DNA of 64,000 nt from Chondrosia reniformis (GCA_947172415.1 OX359191.1:8851130-8915129), one strand, 5' to 3'. Numbered from the stretch's first letter, positions 28,037 to 41,539 are shown. Notes: generated by a model from the sequence alone, not told the origin. Program-made: numbers and translations.

Positions 28037-30511
28037 TCAATCACTACAATTATTATTTTCAAATGTTAAAATTTCCTCTTCAGTAATATCCAGCTGGTTT
28101 GTGGTGGTAAGTAATGACGGTCTGTGTGATGCCCTTAGTCCCTGCTCCACGTCATCTGCTTCTATTGGGAATGTGGGGTTTGCATCCAAATGGTCATTTG
28201 ATATGCTTTCTAGCGCTTCCCTAAGACTAGCCGGCAAATGATCTGTAAGAGGGGATCCTTCAAGCTGGATGTAGGAATACTCTTCATTAGCTTTCCAGTA
28301 CATGGTATATTGAGGCCTTGTATGACAACAGGACGACCTACGTATATATGCAGAGACAGACACAAACTGAAACATATTTTAGAATAAAATTATAGATTTA
28401 TACCAGTACATTAGGTTAAATATACATTAGATGAAATGTCTATAGCACGTATGTACATATTATGGCTAGCCGACCTGCTAATTGTGTCTGTCTGATCAAT
28501 CTGAAGTACTTTTCCGGGAACAAATGCAGGAACACAGACCACTGGTTTAGCTTGTCTCTCAATGCTGCTGAAAGTCAGGCTACCTTGTGCTAATGTCTTT
28601 TTAAGTCTCATTCTTTGTGCTGATTTAGCTGCAGTAACAGCTATTGCTAAACAAGACAATTGATCTGAAGCCTTTTCATCTTCTGGAGCAAAATCCCCCA
28701 ATTCTTCCCATTGAGGATTCTCATAGACAGTCTTTATTACATCATCATTGCTTTCTTCATCATCTGTCATGTTTGAAAAGGATTGCTTCTTTTGATGGCA
28801 CAAGAAGCAGGAGTCCCGGAAAAGTATTTCAAGCTATAGGAAGGAATAAATAAGTTTTATGCACACTGATAATCTAAAACAACAGACATAGTTGACATAA
28901 ATTCAGAAAAAGTATTTAGAATTTTACTATTTCCTAGACTTAGGGAAAACAGCTTTGAATAATAATGAGGATACAGTTTCTATTTTCTTCCTATATCAGC
29001 TTTTATCCTTTGTGCCATTTAGCATTATTGCACTGTTCATTCAGTAGTTACGTACCTTTGATTTCTGACAATGATTCAACTGTTTCACTAGAGACTTCTT
29101 GAGAAAGAGTAATGACCTCCAATTTAACCTAAGTATGGTGATTATATGATAACTACCTACGTAAATTAAGGACGGTTACTATATAGACCTACCTCGGAAA
29201 AATATCATTCTTTAAGACAATAGTAGTAATGAATCGCTTTGTATAGGTTGCCAAAGAGTAACTAAACATTAAGAACAGAATTAATGCATAATACATATGA
29301 ATAATTCAAGTGATAATCAAACCACAAGTAATCATTCTCAAATACATAAAGAGGGAAAAACATAAGAAGCCATTCTTTCATACTAACAGAAACATAGGTA
29401 CAGTAATTAGTTGCCACTCACACTGATAATAGTAGGAGTTTCATTTATGCAGAACAAGCTGATAATTAGAGATACACAATAGCATCATTTTACCTGAAGA
29501 CACAGCCCGGAGTAGAGTATCCAAAGCACTTTAGTTTCTTAGCCCATTTCTCTTCGTAAAGATGAATGTAAAGTGACAAGACACTTGCTACAGCTCCTCC
29601 TAAAGAATGCCCCACAATAACTAGGCTGTAATCCTACAGATGATGGGGTTTAGTTGCATGGTATATAGAAATAAAAATAAAGGCAAATAGATAACACTTA
29701 CTGGATTATCACTCAAAGCTTTTTCTAAAATGTTTTCATCTCGCAATTCAAACAAAATGTACCTTGCAGTGTAGTCCCAACCCTAAACAGTAATATGTAT
29801 ATAGATACATGTAAGAGGCAGCTCATGTTTGTAAATGATGTCGCATGCACACCTCTACACTTAGTGTAAACAAGCTTTCTTATATACCTTGTGTATTTGA
29901 TTATTCAAGTTTTTGAGTTCCGGATGGTCAATCTTCATAGGATGAAGTGAGACTTGCAAGCATGTTACCACATCCTATATAATTGCAAAGCATGTATTAG
30001 TCACTTAAACTTCAAGGCATGCTCAGTTTATAGTTCTAACCCTGCTTCTATAGCAATCATTCTTATCTATTGCAAAGTAATTACTTACTTTCATAGATAA
30101 AGTTCCTCTTATAGTAATGATTACTGCCTTTTGATGATGATCCAGTACAACATAATATGGAGTCTCGTAGAACTATATACGTATACATATACACATCAGA
30201 ATATTGGATATGAAGTTAAGATATTCAATCACTACCTTCCACAAATTAACACATATAGAATAAAATGAAGCATATTAATAACTTGTTTGTAAGTTCACCT
30301 CGTTCTGTTTGGAGCAGTGAATAACATCTTTAGTGCCACAGTTGGGCACTTGAATGTGAAAGGCAGCTCTACTGCAGTTACAACAGAGCTTGCGACCCTC
30401 AGTGCAACAGAGGAGACTATAGCATGCAGGATTTGGAAAAGAAGCAAGATTTCATGTTCATGGAAGTGCTAATAAGGCTTGCACACACACGCACGTGCAC
30501 GCGCACGCACA

Positions 30512-30576
<65 letters not shown>

Positions 30577-33079
30577 ATTCATGCACTCACACTCACACAT
30601 ACATTCACACACATGCACACAAACCACTCTTAACTTTGCTTGGGAATTGAGGAGTGGTACAGGCCAAACACACATACATACCTTGCTTTGCAGGCTAGTT
30701 TGCATAATCCTTTACATGGTGAGTCAAAAACATAGAGAGGCCAGCCATAGATGCCCATTGCGTAATTGTAGTAGTAGATTGCCTCACTCAGCTCACGGAG
30801 ATCATTCTATAATTAACCATTGATATTATGTATTATTTACTGTATAAAAATAGAGGACTTACAGTATCAGAACTGCTCCACAATGTTGGTGGTCGGTATT
30901 CATAGCTTCCTTTCAAAAACTGATCTTGGGTTAATAGGCCGGTTACTCTCTATAGATAAGAAGTAATTCTATACATATACAACACACATGTACACCTACG
31001 TATGAAGTAAAGCTACAGTCATGCAATTCATACTCTTAGGCACTCCCTCTGCTGGTATTTGCCATTCAGCTTTTGATGACGACTGGTTAGCAAAACTGCT
31101 ACAAGCAAATCACTAAGCACATAATCTGTGTCCTTGAAGAGTGTTCCAAAGAGTTTGGCTGCCTCTGTGATTGGATTACCAACTGAAGATGTGTGAGAAT
31201 GGGTCAGTGTACTCAGCCTATAATACCAAAGCTGAACGGCTTCACTTTGAAACAATCTATAGTCATTAGTAGCAGTTCTCTTCAGACTACTGCATGTCTT
31301 GGAATGCTGTGGGGTAACCGAAGAATTATAATGACCTTCCAGCAATTGCAAATTGGGCTCTGGATCAAGATGATAAATGTTTTTCATTTCATTTGATCTG
31401 TTACAGATTGACAGTCCTCCTCCTCCAAAGGTACAACAGCCACAAGGGTCAAGAAATATTACAGAGAATATGATATCCAAAATAAGCGTGATTATAACCA
31501 CACTATTATATGCTAACAGATATCTATAGATTGATGGATTACATAAGCTTTCCCTATATTCCAGACTATTAATTCTCCCTGCCAAAATGTATCCAAGAAT
31601 GATAAAGAGCAGCTCTGGTAAAAAAGCCATAACCCTGATTGATATCAGAACATTTATTTTCAAAGTTCTTGATCTTGAATACTGAAGTTTGCCAGATCCA
31701 CTAATGTAAACTAGAAGCATGTTAATTAATACCAGTACTAGATGTAATGCTGTTGATCCAATCACAAAAGCCATGAGGAGATGATGTATAAGTAAACTGT
31801 CTATTTTAGTTCCACTGCTCTGTGTTTGATAGTTAGTGCAGTTTAGCAAATCTAAAACTTTTTTGTCTGAATCAGTGGCATTGTTCAGTGTTTGATAGTT
31901 GGTGCAGTTTAATGATTCAGAATCTGAAATGTTTTTGTCTGACTTAGTTCCACTGCTCTGTGTATATTTAGTGCAGTTTGATAGGCTATAGCCAATCAAG
32001 AAAGCACCCAAAGTGAACCTGCAGATATTGACATATATAATATAGTACATATATGTGCCTAACTATTATAAATATTTCACATACTTTATATTTTCAATTT
32101 TCAAATGTTTTTTTTAAATAAACATGCAGGTATACCCTAGTGACTATATCACATATGGAAAAAAATAATGATGGTATGTATGACATTTAAATGACACATG
32201 CACACTTCTGTGTTTGGCCGCATCAAGATAGCTCGGATCATGAAGTAGGGATGATGCGCCCAAAAATATAGGAATAATGTGTATGATTAAGTCATATATA
32301 TTATTATTTATTGATTTAAGTGCACCGTGTGACATGCACACTAGGGCTACTTGGCCCCATGTAGCACTATACAATATAATACATCATAAGGAGTTATGTA
32401 TATACACTCCCTTGCATGCCCCTTCAATGTAGTAAAGACCCTCATAGATACATATACGTAGTCTCATTCATGCTTGTTTGTTTCCTCTAACTGCGCAGGG
32501 TCTCAATCTAGGCTGACTGTACACCCTCTCAATTTCCCAAAAATCATGTTTCCACATAGTTTCTAGTTCCACCAAAATCTTTTCCTCACCAGACACTTCC
32601 ACCCACCAGATATCTTTTCCTTCTCTTCTTTTAAAGTTTCTTACAATTGAAAGTTTAACTTTTCAGCATTAGCACACCAAGCAATAACATGTTTCTCAAT
32701 TTGCCTAACATGCAGCGACTTCCTCAAGCCCCAAATTTTCCTTAAATACTTCCTTGTATTTTGCCGGTCTTCCACTTTGCAGGTATCATACGAATTTACC
32801 TCACCGTTAGCAGCCTTTGATTGTGAATTTCCACTCTTATTCTTATATATATAGAGGCGAGAATTAGCGTATAAACCGTACATACTCTCTCTGATATAAT
32901 CGTCAACAGTTTTTATTATTTGTTAGTTATTAACTGTGTGACACAAGTGCAATAACTCTCTCAATATACACTTACAACAGTACTCTCCAAATAGCTGATA
33001 TCAGAGACGAAATCACAAAGTCATCATCAGCAACGTTACATTTCAATCGACTACTGTTACAGCATCGAAAGGCAGGCAT
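28037..33079 (-). CDS. DAGL: sn-1-specific diacylglycerol lipase, paralog C
   Basis: Same structure as A. Exons: 33079-32976, 32018-31034, 30949-30863, 30806-30682, 30416-30299, 30172-30089, 29974-29888, 29782-29702, 29633-29494, 29261-29193, 29128-29056, 28833-28457 and 28337-28037, totalling 2631 nt (876 aa). GHSLGG, NDIFPR and DHLP are intact. The lipase half is closest to A, down to the C-terminal ENNNCSD. The extracellular repeat loop follows B (NNATDSDKK unit), so the gene is a mosaic of the other two. Upstream sequence (exon 1, LINE-like tail, foldback) matches B. It is adjacent to DAGL-D, whose stop lies about 1.5 kb upstream of exon 1. Confidence 0.88.
30481..30575. repeat. (CA)n/(GCAC)n microsatellite in DAGL-C intron 4
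   Basis: Mixed CA and CGCA tract in the same intronic place as in A and B. Its composition resembles A and not the pure CA of B. Confidence 0.95.
32290..32850 (-). mobile_element. 3' end of a LINE-like retroelement in DAGL-C intron 1
   Basis: Same insertion as at 20045-20620, with the same coding 3' end and ATT-rich tail. The frame reaches about 80 codons here (32641-32883). Its presence in B and C but not in A's intron 1 helps order the duplications. Confidence 0.45.
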
Positions 33080-33170
33080 TATCCACTTCCACAAGACTGA
33101 CAGTGCAGTATGGAGAATTATTTAATAGACTCTACCAAAAATTCCTATGAACTCCACTATCAGAGAGTAC

Positions 33171-33762
33171 GGTAGTACTCTCTAAGTAGGAATGTCAGAG
33201 AGTACGGTAATACTCTCTAAGTAGGAAAATGTCTCTAAGTAGGAATGGCCGGAAAAAAAATGGCCGCCCTATCCAATGTATTAGCAATCAACACCTAATA
33301 AATCGCCAACGAAGCGATTTTCGGTTATATTCGGTTATTTGCAGCGATTAATGCACGCCTAAATGCCAAAACATGTTTCGACGCTCTACACGCTCTATAG
33401 CGTTCAAAAAGCGGCTAACTAGGAATAGACCCACTTCCAAAATTCATTTCTTCTTTTCTTCTTCTTCTTTTATTGAATAGACTAGCGCTAATATGCGAAC
33501 TTATGCGGGCACGTACTAGTTATAAATCGTCATAAATATTTCGGAGCTAGGGAATAGACAGCCCTAAATCTGAATGCGCTCTACAATAAGCATGTTAATT
33601 GTGAAGAGCGAAAATTTGTGGTCTTCTCGGACGCCATTTTTTAATTAAGAGATCATGGTTTTCGGCATATTTCTCTTGTCTAAGACGTTATTTTGAGATC
33701 TTCGCCAAGAAAACTTTCAAATCAATTTAAAACAAGTAATATTAAGAGGAAAAAAGGGGGAA
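33171..33762. mobile_element. GAGAGTAC-ended insertion upstream of DAGL-C exon 1
   Basis: Counterpart of 20931-21542. The initial hairpin AGAGAGTACGGTAGTACTCT is repeated with partial copies (33171-33245), and the (TTC)n tract is much shorter than in block 2. No gene is seen in this stretch. Confidence 0.55.
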
Positions 33763-34064
33763 TACAAGTAAATAAAAAACATTTACAAAAATGATGTTAG
33801 AAGTAGGAATGGTAGTGTTCACTAATACATCTGCAAAAAGTATCGAAACTGTGTTTGGGCGCACCATTCCTACTTAAGGTTAGTGCGCCCAAACACAGAA
33901 GTGTATGGTTAATTTACTTAAATTTTAGTATATATGCAACTTCTGTATGATTAGCCTTATCATATAATCAGTGTCTTGTTTCGATACTTTTTGCAGATAT
34001 ATTAGTGAACACTACCATTCCTACTTCTAACATCATTTTTGTAAATATTTTTTATTTACTTGTA
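33763..34064. mobile_element. Foldback palindrome with one shortened arm
   Basis: Block-3 copy of the palindrome at 21543-21924. The left arm has lost about 80 bp next to the centre (AAGTATCGAAAC joins CTGTGTTTGGGCGC directly), while the right arm is full length. The arms remain nearly complementary outside the deletion. Confidence 0.85.
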
Positions 34065-34573
34065 TATATAGGTACCGTAATACACACCCAGCCCACGCCC
34101 GAGCGCTTGTAACAGCTAGCCACAGTTGTATAAACTGCAACACCCTCCCCCCACCATAATTATAATGATTGTTATAAGCTTGCTGACAGCTCAGGATGGG
34201 GTATATAAAAAACTATATATCCTGGCATACATATATCTATATTCAAAGTCAGAGTGTCTGTAAAATGTAAAGATAACATTGTGACACCTATACAATACAT
34301 ATTCATATCTTTGTACATGAAGAAACCAATATATATATAACTATATAACAGATAACAAATTCAACCACTGAATACATATTATATAAAATCTTTTTTTGAG
34401 AAGGGTACAGTCATATTTAGTCTTTGAGCGTCTATAGAAGTTGAGATGGTTCACCTTTAGTCATTGGTTTTGAGTAGTTAAAAGAAGTCCTAATTTATCT
34501 AACATAAAAATTATACAAAACATAAAAGCTGTTCAAATTTAAAGAAAAACTTTCAGTTTGAATCTTTACATAT

Positions 34574-37500
34574 TTAAACCACATCTTCAGGTTCATTTCC
34601 TAGCTGAAAAGCTAGATTGAAAGGAAGCAGTTCTTCGTCCATTTCATTTGCCAAATGTTCCTTTTTCAATACCATAAAAATGTTCTTCAGTGATCTGGGT
34701 AAGTGACTCACAAATGGCTTTCCTCCTTGGAGTTCCATTAGACAGTAATCTTCGTTGGAATGCCATGTCAGTTTGTACCTAGTCTTTCTGAACCATGTAC
34801 ACCAGGATCTGATAAAGAGAAAACGTCTACAGGTCTATACTAATATATACGTATGTACCATCACACTGGTGAGAAACACAATGGCATGCATGCTTACTTG
34901 GAACTAGTTTCAGTATCTCTGTCAATTTGCAGTACTCTGCCTGGCACAAAGGCAGGTATCGTAACAACATCTTTGGCTTGTTTTTCAATGGCCTCATAAG
35001 TGTGTTTTCTCAATAGAGGCATCCCCAGGGCTCTACTCTTCCACCGAACAGCTGCTGTTGCAACATGCATGACAGTTTTCAGGTCAATATCAAGTGGCTT
35101 GGGGGCATAATCTCCCAGCTCATTCCAATCAGGGTGGTCGTACACTTGCTTAAGGAACTGTTCTACACTCATCAGCTCTTCTCCAGTAGAATTTTCTCTT
35201 TTTGTTGAAGATTTCCGTTGACAGAGAATTGAATCAGCGTACAAGACTTGGTACTATTTAAAAATGGGAAATTACACTTTTTCAATGTAAATATTCAATT
35301 TAAAGTACATAGATACATAACAATAATTGTAGTTAGCTTTTAATATAGCACATATATATGAACATACCCCATGCACAGAGTACGTACGTATATACGTACA
35401 TATAAACATATTAAGGTTATGTATCATTGTATAGCTGTACGTATGTATATATATACCTTAGGTTTTTGGCATTTTTCCAGTTGTCTTGTCATTGATTTCT
35501 TTAGAAACAAAAGTGACCTCCAATTCATCCTGCATAAAAAACAAGTACATCTCTGATAAAGTGTGAAATTTCTTTTGAAGACAAGGCTATCTCTATAGAG
35601 TAACAGACTGTTTGTACCTGTTTAATGATAAATCTGGTAGATTAATAGGGACATTTATTAAATCAGTAGTATTATTCTATGTACATATTGGTTACGTACT
35701 GTAATTAAAGCTTATAATTGGTTAATGAGGACCTTTGTGTATCTACTGCAAGAAATGTCATTAATTATCACAAATCCATTAAATACATACATATATGTAT
35801 ATCATCGTATATTTTAACAGTGCTTAATAAAACTGCTTCATGTATATACATATGTACAGGTACAAATAGGTTAATATACAAATGCTATATGTACGTATGT
35901 ACATACCTTGGAAGGATATCATTCTCGGGTACAACTGTTGTGATGAAACTCCTTGTATAGACTGCCAATGGATAACTAATGATCCAAAAAAAAACAAACA
36001 AACACACAATTCACTTGTGATTGCATGTACGTATGCACAAGATATATGTTATGAAACCTCTACAGTGGAACCTAATCCAGTCACCTATGGGACCAAATTA
36101 TCTGACTGCATTAGAGGGTATACTGGTTTATAAAAACAATAAGTTTCTGTAACTACGTACGTAGCTACTGTATGTGTAAATTTTATAGGAATGTACACAT
36201 TTGTGAGCATACATGTAATTGTGTGGGTATGTATGTATTTGTGTGCATGTACACAATTGTGTGCTTGTGGGATCATGTCTATCTGACAATCAAATACGCA
36301 CCTAAACACACAACCTGGTGTGGAATATCCAAAACACCTTAATCTCCTACGATGTTCCTCCTTGTTTTTCCTTATCAACAAAGCTAATATGCTTGCCACA
36401 GCTCCTCCAAGTGAGTGACCAACTATTACTAGTCGATAGCTCTAAATGAACAAGATACTGTGAACACATGTTTTGCACAAATTCCATTTGGACATAGAAT
36501 ACAACAGTAGTAAGAAGACAAGTTGCATATCCAGCCAAGGTAAGCTTTATAGGCATATGCATGTTCACTAAATATTATTTGTAGATTTTTGTACAGGTCA
36601 TATATTCAGAGAACTGTCTAATTTTAGAACAACATTTCAAATTCCTTTGTCTATGCCCTATCATAACTACAAAGTTCAGTTTACAGTAGGTTACGTAAGC
36701 ACTGCATTGCTAGCCAAATAAGGAGAAGATATTGAGGAAGAGGTCAAGTGGATCAGGCCATAGCAAAGACTAGGATTTTGGGCCACCGCAAAGGGTTGAC
36801 CATTCTAACATATAATATATAATCTGTGTACATGAATACATATAAATATGAACTTACGTACATACATATATATTATGTTTCTTACACAGATTAGTCAGGT
36901 GAGCTGTATAATAAGCCTACCCCTCCCACCCCAGCCCCTCCCACATCTTAAGAATGAAGCTGTCAATATACATCTACTCATCTCAACTATCATGTAGGTG
37001 GGTAATAATAGAAATTTGAGTTGAGAGTTTGAAATACCTTACATTCTCTGAGGAGATGAACAACAATAAAGCTTAAATATGTAATATAAGGTAATGTAAT
37101 AAATAAATACGTATGTAATATATTCTATGGTATTTTAAAACTGAATATGACCCTTGTATGTTATATTTTATAGTGACTCATGGGCCCAGTCTGGCATAGT
37201 GCATATATCATATTTTGATTTGCACTTGTCACTGTAATAAATGTTATTATTATTATTATTATTATAATAGGGAAACATACTGTACATATGTTCACTGCAT
37301 ACATATGTATGTAGTTACTTGGTATCTTTGGTCATTGAAGATATTTAATCTCTCTTCTTTTTCTAATTCATGGTAAATGTTTTGAGCCGTTTCATACCAT
37401 CCCTACAGAATAGTGACAATGTAAGATATCTAAAAAAATGTGATAGAATAAGGATTTCTTCCAACTGTGTCGAACTTATCTTTGAAAGGATCATCTTTCG

Positions 37501-40500
37501 ACGTCAGTCACTGAAGAAGACCCTCAGGGTCGAAATGTCAGACAATCAAGTAGAAACAATAAAACTGCGCCTTTAGATGCTCTAAAAGTCAAAAGATGAT
37601 CCTTTCAACAGATAGGATATCTAATAGCTGGTCTGACTGAGGGTCATGCATACTGTATATACACAGAAGATTGATAATGTAAGATATAGACTGCTCCTAT
37701 ATCCATATAATCAAGTACAACGTAGGTGTATATGTCTGAGTTTGCATAATACAAGCTATCCTATTCATACGTATACTAATGGACAGTTATTGTGAAATGC
37801 ATCAGATATTTTGTTACACATGCTTTCCATTCACAAAGGCAGGTACATAGATCTATCTCTTCAACATTGATTACATGATACAGTAACAACTAACCTTGTG
37901 GACGTAGGTACTCAGCCGGTCAAGTGGCGGCTGAGTGAATGGCAGGTGGAACAAGGCTACAGACAAACTAGTAACTACATCCTATAAAAAGTAGAAATAC
38001 ATTTTATATAATTACTATCATGTATATACGTATATGTACAGTATTATATATATTTAATTTATTATTATAATACATCCTAAATAGTTGCAATAAAAATTAC
38101 TACATATATTAGAGTAAAGATTCCTTCTAACTGCGTCAAACTTTATCTTTTGAAAGGATTATCTTTTGACTTTTAGAGTGACCCTCAGGGTCGAAATGTC
38201 TGACAGCAAGAAGAAACAAGAAAACTATGTCTTTAGACGCTCTAAAAGTCGAAAGATGATCCTTTCAAAAGACTACATATATTATTGGAGAATATTAAAT
38301 ATAACAAATTCCTTTAAATATCCTTGCCTCTATTGACAGCGTTCCTCTGATTGTAATGACTAAAGCTTTCTTCTTGTGATCGAGTATGATGTAGTATGGA
38401 GACTTGAAACACTGCAAGAATATTGTCATGGCCATCAATATCTAAAACATCATTTCCTACATGCTATGCCTACTCTGTAATAAATTAAAAAGCCTATAGG
38501 GAACTATAACTGGTGAGAGCTTGTGCCTTATACAGTACATTCAGCAGTCTATAAACTTACATACTTACATAATGTACTTAAGTGATTACAATTACAGTGG
38601 TTTCATTTCTATAGTCATATAATATGTGTATATATAGACAGATGAGAAGTTGACTGATTTTGATTGTCTATTTTGTCTTGGTGTTATTTTCTATGACACT
38701 CTAACTGCTGAGCCAAGTAATTACATTTAATATAATACTATGTTCTTGTATGTGCATATAGAATATAATGAAGCATATTAATAACTTGTTTGTAAGTTCA
38801 CCTCGTTCTGTTTGGAGCAGTGAATAACATCTTTAGTGCCACAGTTGGGCACTTGAATGTGAAAGGCAGCTCTACTGCAGTTACAACAGAGCTTGCGACC
38901 CTCAGTGCAACAGAGGAGACTATAGCATGCAAAAGAAGCAAGATTTCATGATAACACACTGACTGCAGATAGAGTTATGAGAGCCAATAAGGATTGCAGA
39001 CAGACACACATACTTACATACATACCTTGCTTTGCAGGCTAGTTTGCATAATCCTTTACATGGTGAGTCAAAAACATAGAGAGGCCAGCCATAGATGCCC
39101 ATTGCATAATTGTAGTAGTAGATTGCTTCACTTAGCTCATGGAGATCATCCTGAGGGAGAAGAGGACTATTCAAAGTCTACTTGAATAACTACCTACATA
39201 AATACATCTATTGACCTCTGAAAATAAGTTGGACATGACCGGAAGAAATCACTTTACTATAATAATAGATGTTCTATCGTGAAAAAAGACATACGATGTG
39301 ATGACATGGACAATGTAGCATAGCTCATATACACTGGGAAAACTCTGTATACGTCTGATAAAAGAAGGATTTATTCTAACTGCGTCGAACTTGTAAAGAT
39401 ATACGGCTGATGTTAACAATACCACAAAATACGTAGGCACGGTGCAATAAAAGTGTGATTCCAGGCAGGCTGCACATACAGGGTTGGAGGGATTCCATTC
39501 TCTTGGTGGCTCATATTTATAGGAAGCAGTCCCTCCTTCAAATTGGTTGTCTGTCATCTGGCTTATCAGCTTCTACAAACACAAGTGGGGGCACATGAGT
39601 TAAGCTTAGCCTTACCCTGCAGATGCACTTAACAACAGGACACATATATAATAGAGAATGAACAATTATGACTGCATTGTTAAGTGGCATACTACGAAAA
39701 CCAATTGTTGTTCTCGTATGAAGGTTATGTATTCAAAGTGAAACCCGAAAATGCTTCAAATGGAACTATCTAAAAATCTTAAATCAGAATCAGTCTGTTT
39801 AAATCCACAAACAATTCAATCATACTTTTCTGCAGGCTCGGTTCTGAGGTTTTCCCTGTTCAATCAGCGATCTCTGTTCTCTGCCGACAAGAAGCAATGC
39901 TGTGGCTAGATCACTTACAACATAGTCTGTTTCTTGAAAAAATATACCAAACAGTTTAGCAACTTCATAAGATGGGCCATGCCTAGTGGTTGGAGCTTTG
40001 GTTAGCTTATTAAACCTCTTCCACCAGAGATCAAATGTAGCAGTATTAAAGAGCGGGTAGTTTCTAATAGTGGTTCGGTTGGATTTAAAGTGCATGGTAC
40101 CACTTCTTCTAAACTCTACACTATGTCTTCTATTTGAAGGAGCATCTGTTTCCTCTGTCCCTGGTGGTTGCTCTTGCTGGCTGGCCTCTTTGGCATTGTG
40201 GTCAAGTGACAGTTTAATGCTACCTACTCTTCCGATGGTGCAGCACCCACATGGATCAATGAATATCAGATGGTAGGTAATTTTAAAAATAATAGAAACT
40301 AATAGCAAAACTGAATAACCGCCAATAAATTTAGCTACTTCAGGAATGGTTGTGAAGGGAAGGTCTAGATTAGGGTTCCATGCAATGATCATTCCAATAA
40401 TGCTAAAAGCTAGTTCAGGAAAGAGCGAAAACAGTTTTAGAATAATTAGTATCTGAACCCTCTGTGTACGCTTCTTTGAATATTGAAGTGTTCCTGAAGC

Positions 40501-41539
40501 AGATACAACAAGTTGTAAGACATCCAGACCAATCATGCCAAAGTGAAATACAATGATCCCAAATGCAAAGAAAAGAAATAAACCCCACTTTCCACATGTT
40601 TCATTAATCTTGCATTCATATCTATCATCATGAATATGGTTAATTTGCCCAAAGACAAACAAATTTAGAGCAATCGCAAGTATCAACCTAGAAAACAAAC
40701 AACAACAAATAAAACAAAAGGTAATTGAATGCATACTCATGCAACATTCTGAAATTAGCTGTGACTCAGTTTCAAACGTTTAAAGGAAGCATACACCATT
40801 TAATGGACAGATTCAAGAAAGTGCAAACACTTTTTATTGGACAGCCAACACATCGTAAAATTGTTATTTATTGGCACTGTGCTACCGGACTAAACCCTGA
40901 ACTCCTTTCTTGCATGATCTATTCATTACTTGTATTTATAAATGTGTGTTTGTAAATGCTAATTATTCACTGGTGAAGGCAGCCGTAGGTTGCCGAAACG
41001 TCTGATTAAAGTTGTAATATGCATGGCCAATGTTTTCCGTAACGTTTTTCGAAGATGAGTCTCCCTAACCACTCAGACCTCTATCGTATTAATAGAGTAT
41101 TTATTCCAAACAAACAAGCATAGAAGAATATGGTATCTTCATCCAAAGATCTGTACATTCTAATTCTAGTCATGGACAAAAGACAAAGGTGTTCTTGATT
41201 CCTGTTGCTATTAGTTCTAAGATTAAGAGGTGCCAGCGACTAGTTGCTCAGATCTACGCGTCGAGTTAGTTTAAAGGTGATTCAGATCTATTTACTCTAA
41301 TAACAACCAAACTGCTCCTACCCCCATCCCCTAGAGCTTAGAAGCACGTCACGTCGATTAATACAAACCGTAAAAAGTTTATATGCAATGCTTATTATTT
41401 AATATTCAATTCCCATATGGTATCGTGGATGGATGTTAACTTACATTATAAAACGGAGAACACCTGACAGCAAAGAACTGGGTACGAAATCGTCGTCTGC
41501 GACATTCCATCTGATTTTGCAGCATACTAAAGCTGGCAT
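34574..41539 (-). CDS. DAGL: sn-1-specific diacylglycerol lipase, paralog D
   Basis: Divergent full-length paralog of 806 aa. Exons: 41539-41445, 40687-39826, 39572-39480, 39150-39026, 38919-38802, 38411-38328, 37981-37895, 37402-37319, 36441-36302, 35975-35907, 35529-35457, 35253-34898 and 34808-34574 (2421 nt). It starts MPALVCCKIRWNVADDDF, close to the human DAGLA N-terminus. Exon 2 holds the membrane segments and a DPCGCC motif, without the sequon repeat of A-C. GHSLGG (exon 9), NDILPR (exon 10) and SHLPRSL (exon 13) supply the predicted Ser, Asp and His. Intron 6 appears to use a GC donor (GAG|GCAAGG). Exons 4-5 are almost identical to A-C although neighbouring exons are far apart, which points to gene conversion. 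Exons 9/10-13 were copied into blocks 1 and 2. Confidence 0.9.
37475..37615. mobile_element. Small inverted-repeat element in DAGL-D intron 7
   Basis: The arms TTGAAAGGATCATCTTTCGA (37482 onward) and its near complement (37588-37608) flank a core with CTGAAGAAGACCCTCAGGGT followed by CGAAATGTC. It is a degenerate relative of the element at 1223-1447. Confidence 0.6.
38142..38270. mobile_element. Small inverted-repeat element in DAGL-D intron 6
   Basis: The arms TTTGAAAGGATTATCTTTTG and CGAAAGATGATCCTTTCAAA flank GACCCTCAGGGTCGAAATGT. Same family as 37475-37615, with part of the core deleted. Confidence 0.6.
40970..41003 (+). other. Hammerhead-like motif in DAGL-D intron 1
   Basis: CTGGTGA, a GGCAGCCGTAGGTTGCC hairpin and GAAACGTC follow one another as in the core of hammerhead ribozymes of Penelope-like elements. 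The invariant A of CTGATGA is G here, so activity is doubtful. The surrounding intron (40750-41090) looks like the end of a degraded element, with no coding sequence seen. Confidence 0.3.

Larger units (their letters stand above)
26806..36441. repeat. Segmental duplication, block 3 (contains C and the 3' half of D)
   Basis: Third copy. Its left end joins an uninterrupted exon of gene X at about 26806, and its right end runs on into the complete DAGL-D gene, so this copy looks closest to the ancestral arrangement. It holds DAGL paralog C, the same intron-1 LINE-like tail and the same upstream insertions as block 2. Blocks 1 and 2 therefore look like derivatives made from this locus, each with a truncated D gene. 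Confidence 0.85.
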
